Virus record (IMG/VR): IMGVR_UViG_3300027759_000221
Span: 1 to 36,370 of that record
Origin: a virus
Length of the DNA stretch: 36,370 nt
Reading direction: 5' to 3' (one strand)
The first letter of the stretch is position 1. Every line of letters begins with the position of its first letter. A model generated the notes under the pieces. The model had not been told where the DNA came from. It was given only the letters and a program-made list of their open reading frames with translations, and made no database searches. A program made the position numbers and the translations under genes. This document shows positions 8,110 through 15,070 of this stretch, piece after piece.

Positions 8110-8309
8110 GGGTGGATCGTCTCATAGATGGCCCAAGCCTTGGGACTCATCGCCCACTTATGCGCCTCTAGCTCATCAGTCCGCACCAGTATCAGCAAAT
8201 GCATCGTCATCGCCAGGTCAAACCGATCCTCTTCAATCGCTTCCATCATCCGAATCTTTAAATCCAGAAGTAGTACCGACAAGTGCAGCGCTGTCAATAA
8301 ATCAGTCAT
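8106..8309 (-). CDS. Small hypothetical protein upstream of terminase
   Basis: 67 residues, predominantly helical. It begins with a Leu-rich stretch (MTDLLTALHLSVLLLDLKIR), then acidic residues and another hydrophobic helix (FDLAMTMHLLILVRTDELEA). The hydrophobic parts are interrupted by charge, so helical packing or dimerisation is more likely than membrane insertion. It is joined by ATGA overlaps to the zinc-ribbon gene upstream and terL downstream. No recognised family. Confidence 0.6.
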   Translation of the reverse strand: MTDLLTALHLSVLLLDLKIRMMEAIEEDRFDLAMTMHLLILVRTDELEAHKWAMSPKAWAIYETIHP

Positions 8310-8500
8310 TTGGCCATCTCCTTTAAGTTCTGACTGGTGATCCTATTGGTCCAGCATGATGCACAAATCCATCTCGATGCACTCATCTGCACACCACCCT
8401 CTGGCGGCTTTTTCTCTTCGCATTTATTACAAAGCCGTAATTTATGGCCATGCACATTCCCATTCAGCCTTATATGGTTATTTACAAAATTACTCTTCAC
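8306..8500 (-). CDS. Small zinc-ribbon-like protein
   Basis: 64 residues with two CxxC pairs (CNKCEEKKPPEGG then WICASCW), a four-cysteine arrangement typical of small zinc ribbons. The start is GTG at 8500, overlapping the stop of the preceding gene as GTGA, the same coupling style as its neighbours. Such small phage proteins often bind nucleic acid or host factors; here the partner is unknown. The arrangement inside an unbroken chain of overlapping genes supports it being real. Confidence 0.65.
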   Translation of the reverse strand: MKSNFVNNHIRLNGNVHGHKLRLCNKCEEKKPPEGGVQMSASRWICASCWTNRITSQNLKEMAK

Positions 8501-8658
8501 TGGATTCTCTGCACTTTATTATGTGGGTGCGTTAACCACTTATCACCTAATATTCTTAATGCCTTAATATACTGTCTCTGATTATGTCTATTAGTGCTAT
8601 TAGGCACATAATCGACACAGAATAATTTTCTCACTTTAGTTAATATACATATATTCAT
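8497..8658 (-). CDS. Small hypothetical protein
   Basis: 53 residues starting MNICILTKVRKLFCVDYVPN. An upstream ATG at 8691 is in frame, but the ATG at 8658 overlaps the stop of the preceding gene (ATGA at 8655-8658) and has a GGGG stretch 5-6 bases upstream, so I prefer it. Basic and Asn/Gln-rich, AT-rich codons compared with terL. No motif recognised. Confidence 0.55.
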   Translation of the reverse strand: MNICILTKVRKLFCVDYVPNSTNRHNQRQYIKALRILGDKWLTHPHNKVQRIQ

Positions 8659-8819
8659 ATAATCCCCACTATTTGATTTATATCGACCCATGCGTGTAAA
8701 GCAGTATGCCCGTCTGGACTCATTAAAGTGCAGAACACTTTCCCGTCTTTAGTCTCAGTAGTGTCAATCACAATCCACTCCTGACCTTTAAGTATCACTG
8801 TCGCTTGCTTAGATTTCAT
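8655..8819 (-). CDS. Small hypothetical protein, first gene of the packaging cluster
   Basis: 54 residues from the ATG at 8819, chosen over an in-frame ATG at 8858 because a GGAG Shine-Dalgarno lies seven bases before 8819. It reads MKSKQATVILKGQEWIVIDT and ends in a beta-rich region (FCTLMSPDGHTALHAWVDIN). It looks like a small beta-sheet protein. It is the first gene after the roughly 310-base gap that holds DnaA-box-like sites, and its stop overlaps the next start. Confidence 0.6.
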   Translation of the reverse strand: MKSKQATVILKGQEWIVIDTTETKDGKVFCTLMSPDGHTALHAWVDINQIVGII

Positions 8820-8869
8820 TCGTTTGCTCCGTTGTTTGTGGAGTTGACATTTTTGCACAATTTGACTTA

Positions 8870-9070
8870 GTTGTTACTTTTTTAAAAAATTTTTTTTGTA
8901 GGTGTTTAGTGCCGCCACAGTCGCCCCCGCCAAGCCGGCCACGGGGGGCCACGGCCACCGACCGCCAGCGACCACCGCTGGGTTATCCACGGATTTTGGC
9001 CAACTTTATCCACAGATTCCTGTGCATAAGTAGGTCTGTAATACTTTAATGCACTTAATTCTGTGGATAA
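8870..9070. other. AT-rich tract, GC-rich block and DnaA-box cluster (candidate origin or packaging site)
   Basis: The interval between the small gene starting at 8819 and terS (ending 9131) has no plausible gene. It holds, left to right: a nearly pure A/T tract (8877-8900); an abrupt GC-rich block (about 8910-8980) with the word GGCCACGG repeated about 12 bases apart; and four DnaA-box-like sites. These are TTATCCACG (8983-8991, one mismatch), TTATCCACA (9006-9014), TGTGCATAA (9021-9029, reverse of TTATGCACA) and TGTGGATAA (9062-9070, reverse of TTATCCACA). The consensus TTATNCACA is known for host DnaA. An unwinding element plus DnaA sites is origin-like. Proximity to terS also makes a packaging site possible. 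Confidence 0.5.
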
Positions 9071-9130
9071 CGACTTGTCCACTTAACATAATGGTCGTTG
9101 TATAAAGTGACTGAATCATTTGGTATTCAC

Positions 9131-9637
9131 TTATGCAGAATCGTCTAGTGATACGACAGTGCGCTTGCGCAGTGCATCGAGCGCCATGCTTCCAAGGTCG
9201 ATATTGACCAGGGGCTGCTGCTTGTCACCATACTCATCTGGCGCCTGCTTAGAGGCCAGCCAGCGCCTTGTGTCCACCCGTAGCTTGGCCACTTGCGCTT
9301 CTTGAGGGGTTGCAGCGTCTGCAATTTCTATCGTTTCCTCTGCTAAACTTCGGCCACCACGCGCCCGCGCACGCGCAAGGGCAGAAGCCCGTGCTTCGCC
9401 TCCCCTATCGATCCAATCATAGAAAGCCGTGTGACTTACCTTCAACGACCTTGCCAAGCTGAGAATGGTCTCGCCTTCGGAGAGTCTGTCTAGCATGGCA
9501 ATTTCGCCACCGGCAGCGTGAATCTTCTTGTTGACATCGGTGGCTTCTTTGCGCACAAGAGCTGCCTGCTCTTTCAATCCCATTTGTCTGGCTGCAATGT
9601 TGTCTGCCACCTCTGCCAATGTTTTAGCTTTTGCCAT
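9131..9637 (-). CDS. terS: Terminase small subunit, Sf6-like
   Basis: 168 residues. The small subunit recognises phage DNA and recruits the large subunit. Residues about 48-80 form a helix-turn-helix (LDRLSEGETILSLARSLKVS then HTAFYDWID), followed by an Arg/Ala helix (ASALARARARGGRSLAEETI) and the segment EAQVAKLRVDTRRWLASKQAP ending near DEYGDK. This order (HTH, A-R-A-R helix, E-x2-I, K-x-R-x3-RW, YG) is what I know from Sf6-like small terminases. The start is ATG at 9637, overlapping the end of the VRR-NUC gene by 14 bases. Separation from terL by about 1 kb of small genes is unusual but not unknown. Confidence 0.85.
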   Translation of the reverse strand: MAKAKTLAEVADNIAARQMGLKEQAALVRKEATDVNKKIHAAGGEIAMLDRLSEGETILSLARSLKVSHTAFYDWIDRGGEARASALARARARGGRSLAEETIEIADAATPQEAQVAKLRVDTRRWLASKQAPDEYGDKQQPLVNIDLGSMALDALRKRTVVSLDDSA

Positions 9638-9998
9638 TCAGATAATCCTCAATTGATTTAATTGCTTCGGCAGCTGATCTGGCGATAACTGCTCGATACC
9701 CTTTTGCATTTAACTGCAAACCTACAGCGCTTTGCTTGGTTGAAACCACACCGGCCTTGGTCTTCATCTCCACAAATAACGCATGAAACCCGTTTTTAGG
9801 CTCCAAGACGCAAAGGTCAGGCATCCCTGCCAATACCCCTTCAGAATGCAATCTGACGCGCTCTGAGGCCGTTCTATCGCCTCCATTCGGTATTGCTGCA
9901 ATGATGATGTCCGGATAGAACGCTCGAAAGTGTTGGACCACCTTGACCTGGTCAATGTGTTCAATGCTTTTGCGCTTGCGCTTTATGTCAACCACCAT
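9624..9998 (-). CDS. VRR-NUC domain nuclease
   Basis: 124 residues from the ATG at 9998, which overlaps the preceding gene by 16 bases. The frame is open to 10121, but the extra N-terminus has no family character. VRR-NUC is a compact PD-(D/E)XK-type nuclease found in phages, often beside DUF2800, DUF2815 and SNF2 helicase genes, all of which occur here. Visible motifs are EHIDQVKVVQHFRAFYPD, then AIPNGGDR, then GVLAGMPDLCVLEP (catalytic Asp) and FHALFVEMKTKAGVVSTKQ (E-x-K). It probably cleaves branched or junction DNA during replication or before packaging; that role is inferred. Confidence 0.85.
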   Translation of the reverse strand: MVVDIKRKRKSIEHIDQVKVVQHFRAFYPDIIIAAIPNGGDRTASERVRLHSEGVLAGMPDLCVLEPKNGFHALFVEMKTKAGVVSTKQSAVGLQLNAKGYRAVIARSAAEAIKSIEDYLNGKS

Positions 9999-10303
9999 GA
10001 CTCGGATTCTACTGCCGAGGCTTTGGTCTGAAACATATGGCATCGGTGTTTGACATCGGTTGGGAATGCAGCCAGTCCAGTTCGGCTGCACTGATGTTCG
10101 GACCATGTGACTGTTGCCCATCCACCTTTAACCTTTGCCTGGTCAAACATCCACTGCAATGGTTTTGCGTTGACCTTTCTGTGTCGTTCCATCTGCTCTG
10201 CTGGCATCGACTGGCGCTGCTCGACCATTTCCGCATTAGCGCATTGATGGCAGAAAACGCGCTCATCTTCGATGAAATCTAAATTTGTGGATAAGCTGTG
10301 CAT
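9983..10303 (-). CDS. Small Cys/His protein next to the iteron region
   Basis: 106 residues. The ATG at 10303 has an AAAGGA Shine-Dalgarno about eight bases upstream. The N-terminal third contains FCHQCANAEMVEQ (CxxC), and later His/Cys residues (SEHQCSRTG, VKHRCHMF) could complete a zinc site. The middle contains MPAEQMERHRKVNAKPLQWM. No family recognised. Its start codon region overlaps two DnaA-box-like sites (10286-10305), so expression and any origin function would be physically linked. It precedes the VRR-NUC gene with a short overlap. Confidence 0.65.
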   Translation of the reverse strand: MHSLSTNLDFIEDERVFCHQCANAEMVEQRQSMPAEQMERHRKVNAKPLQWMFDQAKVKGGWATVTWSEHQCSRTGLAAFPTDVKHRCHMFQTKASAVESESWWLT

Positions 10304-10305
10304 AA
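10286..10305 (-). promoter_or_regulatory. Paired DnaA-box-like sites
   Basis: TGTGGATAA at 10286-10294 and TGTGCATAA at 10297-10305 are both reverse complements of the consensus TTATNCACA, in the same orientation and two bases apart. They cover the start codon of the 106-residue gene and lie about 35 bases from the first iteron-like element. A third copy, TGTGGATAA, is at 10417-10425. Binding by host DnaA is inferred from the match. Confidence 0.55.
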
Positions 10306-10339
10306 CTTTCCTTTGTGTTGGACCATCAAATGCTCGTTT

Positions 10340-10520
10340 CTAATACGGAAAGCCCTTAAGGAATTTTCCGCCTTTCCGCATTAGAAACTGAAGTACCTTC
10401 CAAGCCGAGACTGGTCTGTGGATAAGTGGGTCTAACGACCCCACTTATCCAACAATCCCTGCCATTGTCTAATACGGAATTCCGTATTAGTTCCGCATTA
10501 GTTCCGCCTTTCCGCATTAG
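10340..10520. repeat. Iteron-like array: six CTAATRCGGAA elements (candidate replication origin)
   Basis: Six copies of an 11-base element lie in 181 bases just past the 3' end of the primase-helicase gene. They are CTAATACGGAA at 10340-10350; TTCCGCATTAG (inverse) at 10374-10384; CTAATACGGAA at 10469-10479; TTCCGTATTAG at 10480-10490; TTCCGCATTAG at 10491-10501; and TTCCGCATTAG at 10510-10520. Copies three and four form a perfect 22-base palindrome. Copies one and two lie within a 17-bp near-perfect inverted repeat (10336-10352 with 10372-10388). Repeated protein-binding sites beside a replication gene and DnaA boxes are the usual make-up of an iteron-type origin. No gene is seen in the 10304-10525 gap. 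Confidence 0.7.
10419..10451. other. Perfect 12-bp-stem inverted repeat overlapping a DnaA box
   Basis: TGGATAAGTGGG (10419-10430) is followed nine bases later by its exact reverse complement CCCACTTATCCA (10440-10451). The left arm includes most of the DnaA-box-like TGTGGATAA at 10417-10425. There is no adjacent T-run, so it does not look like an intrinsic terminator. A protein-binding palindrome, or a structured single-strand initiation site for the AEP primase encoded immediately upstream in the operon, are possibilities. Confidence 0.6.
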
Positions 10521-10525
10521 ACTGA

Positions 10526-12655
10526 TCATGCGAGTCTGACCCAGCCTGACAGTGGCTCATTTGATGCGAATCTGGTGAAGATGGCCGTGCCAATGTGCTT
10601 GCGGATATAGCCTGCATCTGAGCCTTTGACAGTTGAAAAGATTTCAGTCCAGTCCAGTTGGTAGGCGTTTTGGAGTTCTTTTGGCACGATTGGCCTACCT
10701 GGTCCTCTTCGCATAATGACGCTGCCTTTGTCATTGATGATGGCTTGAACATGGTTGCAGACCTCATCGCACTTGTCTTGGATGCGCTGCTCTTTGGCGC
10801 TGTCTTGTATTGATTGCTTGGCGGCCATTCGGTCTTGTTCTGACGACATGGCTGGAATTGCCACCCGACAAATAATCTCTTGCACATCGCCAGCTGGGGT
10901 GATAACTAATTCTGGGAATGTGATGGAGTCGAATTTGATCTCTCTAAATTGTGGCTCGTAGCGCGTTTTTGTCAGCTTTAAGTATCTCTGGTTATCCTCA
11001 TCCATGAAAAGCACGCCTGTCAGGGTTGCGTCACCCGTAAAGGCAGAAGCTCCACGGGCCATGGCATCGGAGTCTTGTCTAGAGATTGTTTTGTTTGTAT
11101 GGGTCAGGATGCAGACTGGCGCTTTTTGTTGTATGAAAATGGTCTGCTTGATGGCGGCAATGTAGGCTCCAACTTCAGAGTTGTCATTCTCGTTGTCAAT
11201 ATCCATGGTCGCATTGGCCGTGTCTAAAACTAATAATGGCTTAATGCCATTAACAGTGTGGCGCTCAATATTATGTGCAAGTCTGAGTAAATCCTTGACA
11301 TTAGACCTTCTGGCATCAATAACCACAAACCAGTCATTCAGATTATTTATCTTGTAATGCTTTGAATATGCAAATAGTGTTCGGATTATCTGGTCACTAT
11401 CTTCTGTCACGATAATTGACTTGCGTTTCTTTTTAGCGTGAATCTCGCAGCCATCAACTTTAAACCCTGCCATGACCATGCACATTGACAGCACTGCTGT
11501 GGTCTTACCCACGCCAGGCTGACCGGCCAAGATGAAAAAAGAATGGGCCATGAAACCTTCGATCAAATAATCGATGGGGTTTAGATGGGTCAGGTCTAGC
11601 GTCAGCTCTGGCCATGATGGGTCTGGTGCATCAGTTAAAGCTGGTGCATTGATCACCGCGGCAAAGTCTTCCACCGCGCTTTTGCGCTCGGCCTGTTTGG
11701 TTGGAGCTTCCCACCCACAGTCTTTGGCGTGCTTGAAGAGTGTGCCAATGCCAACACCTTTGCCCTGGTGAAAGCTCTTCCAGTGGGTCTCAATGTCTTT
11801 TGTCCCTGCATACTTGTTGCCGGCCATGGACCAAGTCATCCATGGGCCTAATCCCATCTCGCCAAACTCAGTGTGTAGCGCTTGGCCTAGTTCAATCCAC
11901 TGGTCGTAGTCGCAGTCTGGGGAAATATGGTGCAAAGCCTTGACTGCGCGATCAAGGTCGCTGTCATCCAGTCTTGAGCCTAATTGGGTGAAGTCAAATG
12001 ATTGTGATGGGGCGACTGGCTTTGGCTCTTGGAGCTGGTGCTGCTCAATAATGCCCCAGTCCATTAACAATTCATGCAAATCGACTGCCTCTTGGAATTC
12101 ACCGACCACAGCATTGCCACTGAGTAGGACTGACTTGCCTGCACTGTTTGGGAGGCCAAATACCTCAAGCTCTTGGCCACCGCCTAGTTTGTACTTCGGC
12201 AGCACAAGGTCAGATTCTTTGGGTGGTTGGACCCATAAGAATACATGGCGACCACGGCCTGAGACAGAAACCTCGGTCAGCATATTGTTGGCCTTGACAT
12301 ACTTAGCCATGCGCTGGATGGCCACATTGGTTGGTCCTGATGCGTGCTTCATGTCCACATCAAGGCAAACCAGATAGTTCCCTGATGCACTAATGATGGG
12401 GCGCTGCTGGACTAAACCAAGATATTGGCCATGTGGGGCCTCTTCCATGGTCCAGACGTCTTCAGCGTTGTAGAGATCGCTTGGGTCTGTATCACGGGCC
12501 ACACCTTGGCCAGACCGCTTGTACGGGATTTTTTTGGAGCCTTGCAGGGCAAAAGTGCAGAAGACTGCATCGGGCGCCACAGCGCCTATTTTGCAGGCCA
12601 GTGTTTGGGACTGGCTGAATGTATCTGGCAGGGGTGTTTCAGTTATAGTTGACAC
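10526..12655 (-). CDS. AEP primase/PrimPol fused to RepA-like helicase
   Basis: 709 residues from a GTG at 12655 with AAAGGA six bases upstream; an in-frame ATG at 12682 lacks a Shine-Dalgarno. Domain order: an archaeo-eukaryotic primase domain with LVCLDVDMK (catalytic D-x-D, about 95-103) and SVSGRGRH (about 130-137); a PriCT-type linker with CDYDQWIELGQALH and THWKSFHQGKGVGIGTLF (about 240-310); then a RecA/RepA-type ATPase with Walker A GQPGVGKTT (about 378-386), Walker B KPLLVLDTA (about 472-480) and ILTHTNK. This combination primes and unwinds DNA at the fork. The C-terminal tail is charged and may bind the origin. No family A or B polymerase gene is visible in the window. The iteron array starts just past its stop codon. 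Confidence 0.88.
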   Translation of the reverse strand: MSTITETPLPDTFSQSQTLACKIGAVAPDAVFCTFALQGSKKIPYKRSGQGVARDTDPSDLYNAEDVWTMEEAPHGQYLGLVQQRPIISASGNYLVCLDVDMKHASGPTNVAIQRMAKYVKANNMLTEVSVSGRGRHVFLWVQPPKESDLVLPKYKLGGGQELEVFGLPNSAGKSVLLSGNAVVGEFQEAVDLHELLMDWGIIEQHQLQEPKPVAPSQSFDFTQLGSRLDDSDLDRAVKALHHISPDCDYDQWIELGQALHTEFGEMGLGPWMTWSMAGNKYAGTKDIETHWKSFHQGKGVGIGTLFKHAKDCGWEAPTKQAERKSAVEDFAAVINAPALTDAPDPSWPELTLDLTHLNPIDYLIEGFMAHSFFILAGQPGVGKTTAVLSMCMVMAGFKVDGCEIHAKKKRKSIIVTEDSDQIIRTLFAYSKHYKINNLNDWFVVIDARRSNVKDLLRLAHNIERHTVNGIKPLLVLDTANATMDIDNENDNSEVGAYIAAIKQTIFIQQKAPVCILTHTNKTISRQDSDAMARGASAFTGDATLTGVLFMDEDNQRYLKLTKTRYEPQFREIKFDSITFPELVITPAGDVQEIICRVAIPAMSSEQDRMAAKQSIQDSAKEQRIQDKCDEVCNHVQAIINDKGSVIMRRGPGRPIVPKELQNAYQLDWTEIFSTVKGSDAGYIRKHIGTAIFTRFASNEPLSGWVRLA

Positions 12656-12711
12656 TGAAATTCCTTTAAGTTGGGGTTTCATTTGTAAGTTGCCATGAGA
12701 GATTGACCTTT

Positions 12712-12750
12712 GACCTGGCAGTGTTAACGCGCTGTCAGGTCTTTTCTTTT
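12712..12750 (+). terminator. Hairpin plus T-rich tract, oriented for plus-strand transcription
   Basis: GACCTGGCAG (12712-12721) pairs with CTGTCAGGTC (12732-12741) with one G-U wobble, followed on the plus strand by TTTTCTTTT (12742-12750). As an intrinsic terminator it would stop rightward transcription, although all nearby genes run leftward. On the minus strand the hairpin lies in the 100-base leader between the DUF2800 gene and the primase-helicase and has no U-run after it. It may block antisense transcription, or act as a leader structure or operator. Confidence 0.4.
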
Positions 12751-12766
12751 GGCAGGGGATGTGATT

Positions 12767-13774
12767 CTATTCCTTCGCCTTAACAAGACTTGGCGCAGCC
12801 ACCTTCTCACCGACTAGGTCTTCGGACACCTCGACCCCGAGTTTCAAGACAGCACCGGGGCTTTTCAGTTCCCATGCTGTAGGCGTGTCTTTGAATGCTT
12901 CCATGACCAGCGCCTCATCTTTCCAAAATTTTGTCTTACGGCCTGCGCGCATGGTCCAGCCATCAATGGCCTTGCCTTCAGTGATCTGAGCCTTGGCAGC
13001 AGACTGCACTGCATCGGCCCATGCGGCTACTAGGGCCGCGTTGTCCAGCATCTCAGGGGTAATGCTTGTGTCTGGCAGAAAATCGTTCCTAGCGACCTCT
13101 TGGACCTTCTCACGCATGGATGGGCAAATGGTCTTGGCCTTACAGTACCGGCAGGCATCTGGGCTTGGATGGGTTGGTGCATCGCTTGAGAGCGCCAGCT
13201 CGGCAGCTGAAAGCAAGCGCCTGCCATGCAAGTTCAAGTAGTTGCCAGACACTGTCCACTTGCTGTGGCCAACACGGGGCTGGAATATGTGCATGGTGCA
13301 AGTGATGGTGCTTGGCGCTTTGAGCTGGCGCATAGCTCCCAGTGCATAGGTCAGCAGCTGCTTGTTCTCATTTGCGTCAACGGCCACACGGCCAGTCTTC
13401 AGATCAATGACATGAAGATGGTCCCCATCGACCAGGATTGCATCGGCTGTCCCGCCAAGCGCTGGGTGCAGGGACTGTAGGCCCTCATCGAGATTGACCT
13501 CGATGAGCTTCTTGCGCGGATTCTCGACCAGGGTGTTGACAAAGTTGGCATAACCTTGGGCCATGGATAAATGGTCAGGGTCAGTGCCAGTGGGTATCTC
13601 ACCACCGCGCAAAATGATCTCAGAGAGTTCATGGATCGCTGTGCCAATGGCAGCGGCTTCGCCTGCTGGCTCATAAGGCATGAGGGATTCAAGCCTGTAT
13701 GAGCCAGGGCAAGACATGAAGCGGTCTGTTCTGGATGCTGAGAGTCGGGCGTGTTTTCGGGTTTCATGTTGCAT
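12767..13774 (-). CDS. DUF2800 PD-(D/E)XK nuclease (Cas4/RecB-like)
   Basis: 335 residues with an AGGAG Shine-Dalgarno before the ATG at 13774. RecB-type nuclease motifs appear in order: SRTDRFMSCPGSYRLE (first Cys), GTAIHELSE (motif I His), GGTADAILVDGDHLHVIDLK followed by TG (D and D-x-K), QLLTYALGA (Q-x3-Y) and CRYCKAKTICPSM (three further Cys). The four cysteines could hold a 4Fe-4S cluster as in Cas4/AddB. This is what I know as DUF2800, commonly located with DUF2815 and an SNF2-like helicase in phage replication modules. Exonuclease action in recombination or replication is likely. It lies 12 bases after the helicase gene. Confidence 0.85.
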   Translation of the reverse strand: MQHETRKHARLSASRTDRFMSCPGSYRLESLMPYEPAGEAAAIGTAIHELSEIILRGGEIPTGTDPDHLSMAQGYANFVNTLVENPRKKLIEVNLDEGLQSLHPALGGTADAILVDGDHLHVIDLKTGRVAVDANENKQLLTYALGAMRQLKAPSTITCTMHIFQPRVGHSKWTVSGNYLNLHGRRLLSAAELALSSDAPTHPSPDACRYCKAKTICPSMREKVQEVARNDFLPDTSITPEMLDNAALVAAWADAVQSAAKAQITEGKAIDGWTMRAGRKTKFWKDEALVMEAFKDTPTAWELKSPGAVLKLGVEVSEDLVGEKVAAPSLVKAKE

Positions 13775-13786
13775 GGTTTCTCCTGG

Positions 13787-15013
13787 TTAAATGATTTGAT
13801 TCACGATATTGAGCTTCTTCAAGACCTTGGCCAAGACTGTATGGTCCAAGCTGGCCTTGATGGTCAGAATGTAGATGACGGGTAGAATGCCAGACTTGTT
13901 GATGTTCTCAACCCTGCTACTGGCCTGCTCCAGTGCTGATGTGGACCAAGTGCATTCAACAAAGACAATCGTGTCGGCAGCACTTAGGTCCACGCCTTCA
14001 GACATGGCGGCAATGTTGCCGATGATGCATTTGGTTTGGCCAGACTGAAAGTCTTTGAGTGCCTGGTCGCGCTTGGCCCGTGATGTATCACCCACCACAA
14101 TGACGGGTTTGTGGGTTTTGAGTTCATCTTCCAGGGCTTGGACCACATCCTTATGGTGCGCAAATACCACAACTGGCTCATTGGCCTGGAGCAAATCATC
14201 GATAAATTCACTGGCGGCCTTCACCTTGCGCATACCGGCCTCGCGCATGATCTCTGCCAAGCCTTCAAAGGCCAGCAAGGCATTCGGGTTTGCCATCAAG
14301 GCATCGGCATCAAAGGCTTGCTCGCGCTTGTCATTGGCCAGATCAAAGGTGATCAGGCTGACTTGTGGGTCTTTGTAGTCTTTGAAGATGTTTTCTTTTT
14401 TGCGTCTCAGCACATGAGGCTTCATCAGCTCTTTGAGTTCGACCAGGTTAGACGCGCCACTGGTGTCTAGGCCCCATGGCGCGTTCCACATCTTTGCGTA
14501 TCGGGCCGCAAAGTCAAACCAGCCGCCCCTGTAAATGCCAAGGCCGTGCAGAATGGGCCACAGCTCGATGGGCCGGTTGGGTATGGGCGTGCCAGACAAT
14601 GCATAAACATGGTCTACTTTCTTCATGGCCAGCATGGCTGCCTTGGTCCTTTGGGCTTTTTGATTCTTAATTCTGTGGCACTCATCCAAAACTAGAGTGT
14701 TATATCTGTCCAAATCTGTTTGTGCATATTGCAAAACATCGTAGTTAATGATGGTGATATCTGCGCTGTTCACCTCTGAAGCGCCTCGTTTTCCATTGAC
14801 CACATGGACCGAGACGTTGGGCGCGAGCTTGGCAAATGCAGACTCCCAGACTGTCTTGGCAATGGCTGGGCAGACGATCAGTGCGGGTAGGTTTTCAAGT
14901 GCAGCAGCTGCTGTGGGTAGCGTCTTACCAACACGGGGCTGATCGGCCAGTATGGCCCTGCGCCTAGACAGCAAGAAGAGCTTGGCCTCTTGCTGGTGGG
15001 GGAATAGTTGCAT
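13787..15013 (-). CDS. SNF2-family (SF2) DNA helicase/translocase
   Basis: 408 residues, GAGGAA Shine-Dalgarno before the ATG at 15013. Motif I is LADQPRVGKTLPTA; Ia ALIVCPAI; II LVLDECHRIKN (DECH rather than the usual DEAH); III ALSGTPIPNRP; the second RecA lobe has VVVFAHHKD, GDTSRAKRDQALKDFQSG (V-like) and ASSRVENINKSG (VI, with Ser-Ser-Arg where Gln-x2-Gly-Arg is usual). Phage SNF2 proteins of this compact size lack extra domains and are thought to remodel forks. It is the first gene of the leftward replication operon and is preceded by a candidate sigma70 promoter. Confidence 0.88.
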   Translation of the reverse strand: MQLFPHQQEAKLFLLSRRRAILADQPRVGKTLPTAAAALENLPALIVCPAIAKTVWESAFAKLAPNVSVHVVNGKRGASEVNSADITIINYDVLQYAQTDLDRYNTLVLDECHRIKNQKAQRTKAAMLAMKKVDHVYALSGTPIPNRPIELWPILHGLGIYRGGWFDFAARYAKMWNAPWGLDTSGASNLVELKELMKPHVLRRKKENIFKDYKDPQVSLITFDLANDKREQAFDADALMANPNALLAFEGLAEIMREAGMRKVKAASEFIDDLLQANEPVVVFAHHKDVVQALEDELKTHKPVIVVGDTSRAKRDQALKDFQSGQTKCIIGNIAAMSEGVDLSAADTIVFVECTWSTSALEQASSRVENINKSGILPVIYILTIKASLDHTVLAKVLKKLNIVNQII

Positions 15014-15041
15014 TTCGGTTTCCTCGTTTTAAGTTGTTGCG

Positions 15042-15070
15042 ATCATATCTGCATTTGTGCTAAAGTGCAA
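15042..15070 (-). promoter_or_regulatory. Candidate sigma70 promoter for the leftward replication operon
   Basis: On the minus strand TTGCAC (15065-15070) and TATGAT (15042-15047) are separated by exactly 17 bases. The -10 matches consensus at five of six positions; the -35 matches only its TTG. The start codon of the SNF2 helicase is about 30 bases downstream. It lies in the divergent gap with two palindromes immediately upstream. Confidence 0.45.

Noticed and set aside
8843-8871. Plus-strand sigma70 promoter starting with TTGACA at 8843
   Set aside because: The hexamer at 17-base spacing (TTAGTT) is a poor -10, and there is no plus-strand gene downstream.
10340-10520. CRISPR array
   Set aside because: Repeats are 11 bases, occur in both orientations and have irregular or no spacers; no cas genes are present. 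Iteron or operator sites explain them better.
10498-10887. 129-codon minus-strand frame at the end of the primase-helicase gene
   Set aside because: Out-of-frame shadow of the primase-helicase, with no ribosome binding site and no sensible composition, and it would read through the iteron region.
12767-13774. cas4 gene of a CRISPR system
   Set aside because: The Cys and D/D-x-K pattern is Cas4-like, but the neighbours (DUF2815, SNF2 helicase, primase) are a standard phage replication module and no other cas gene or array is seen.
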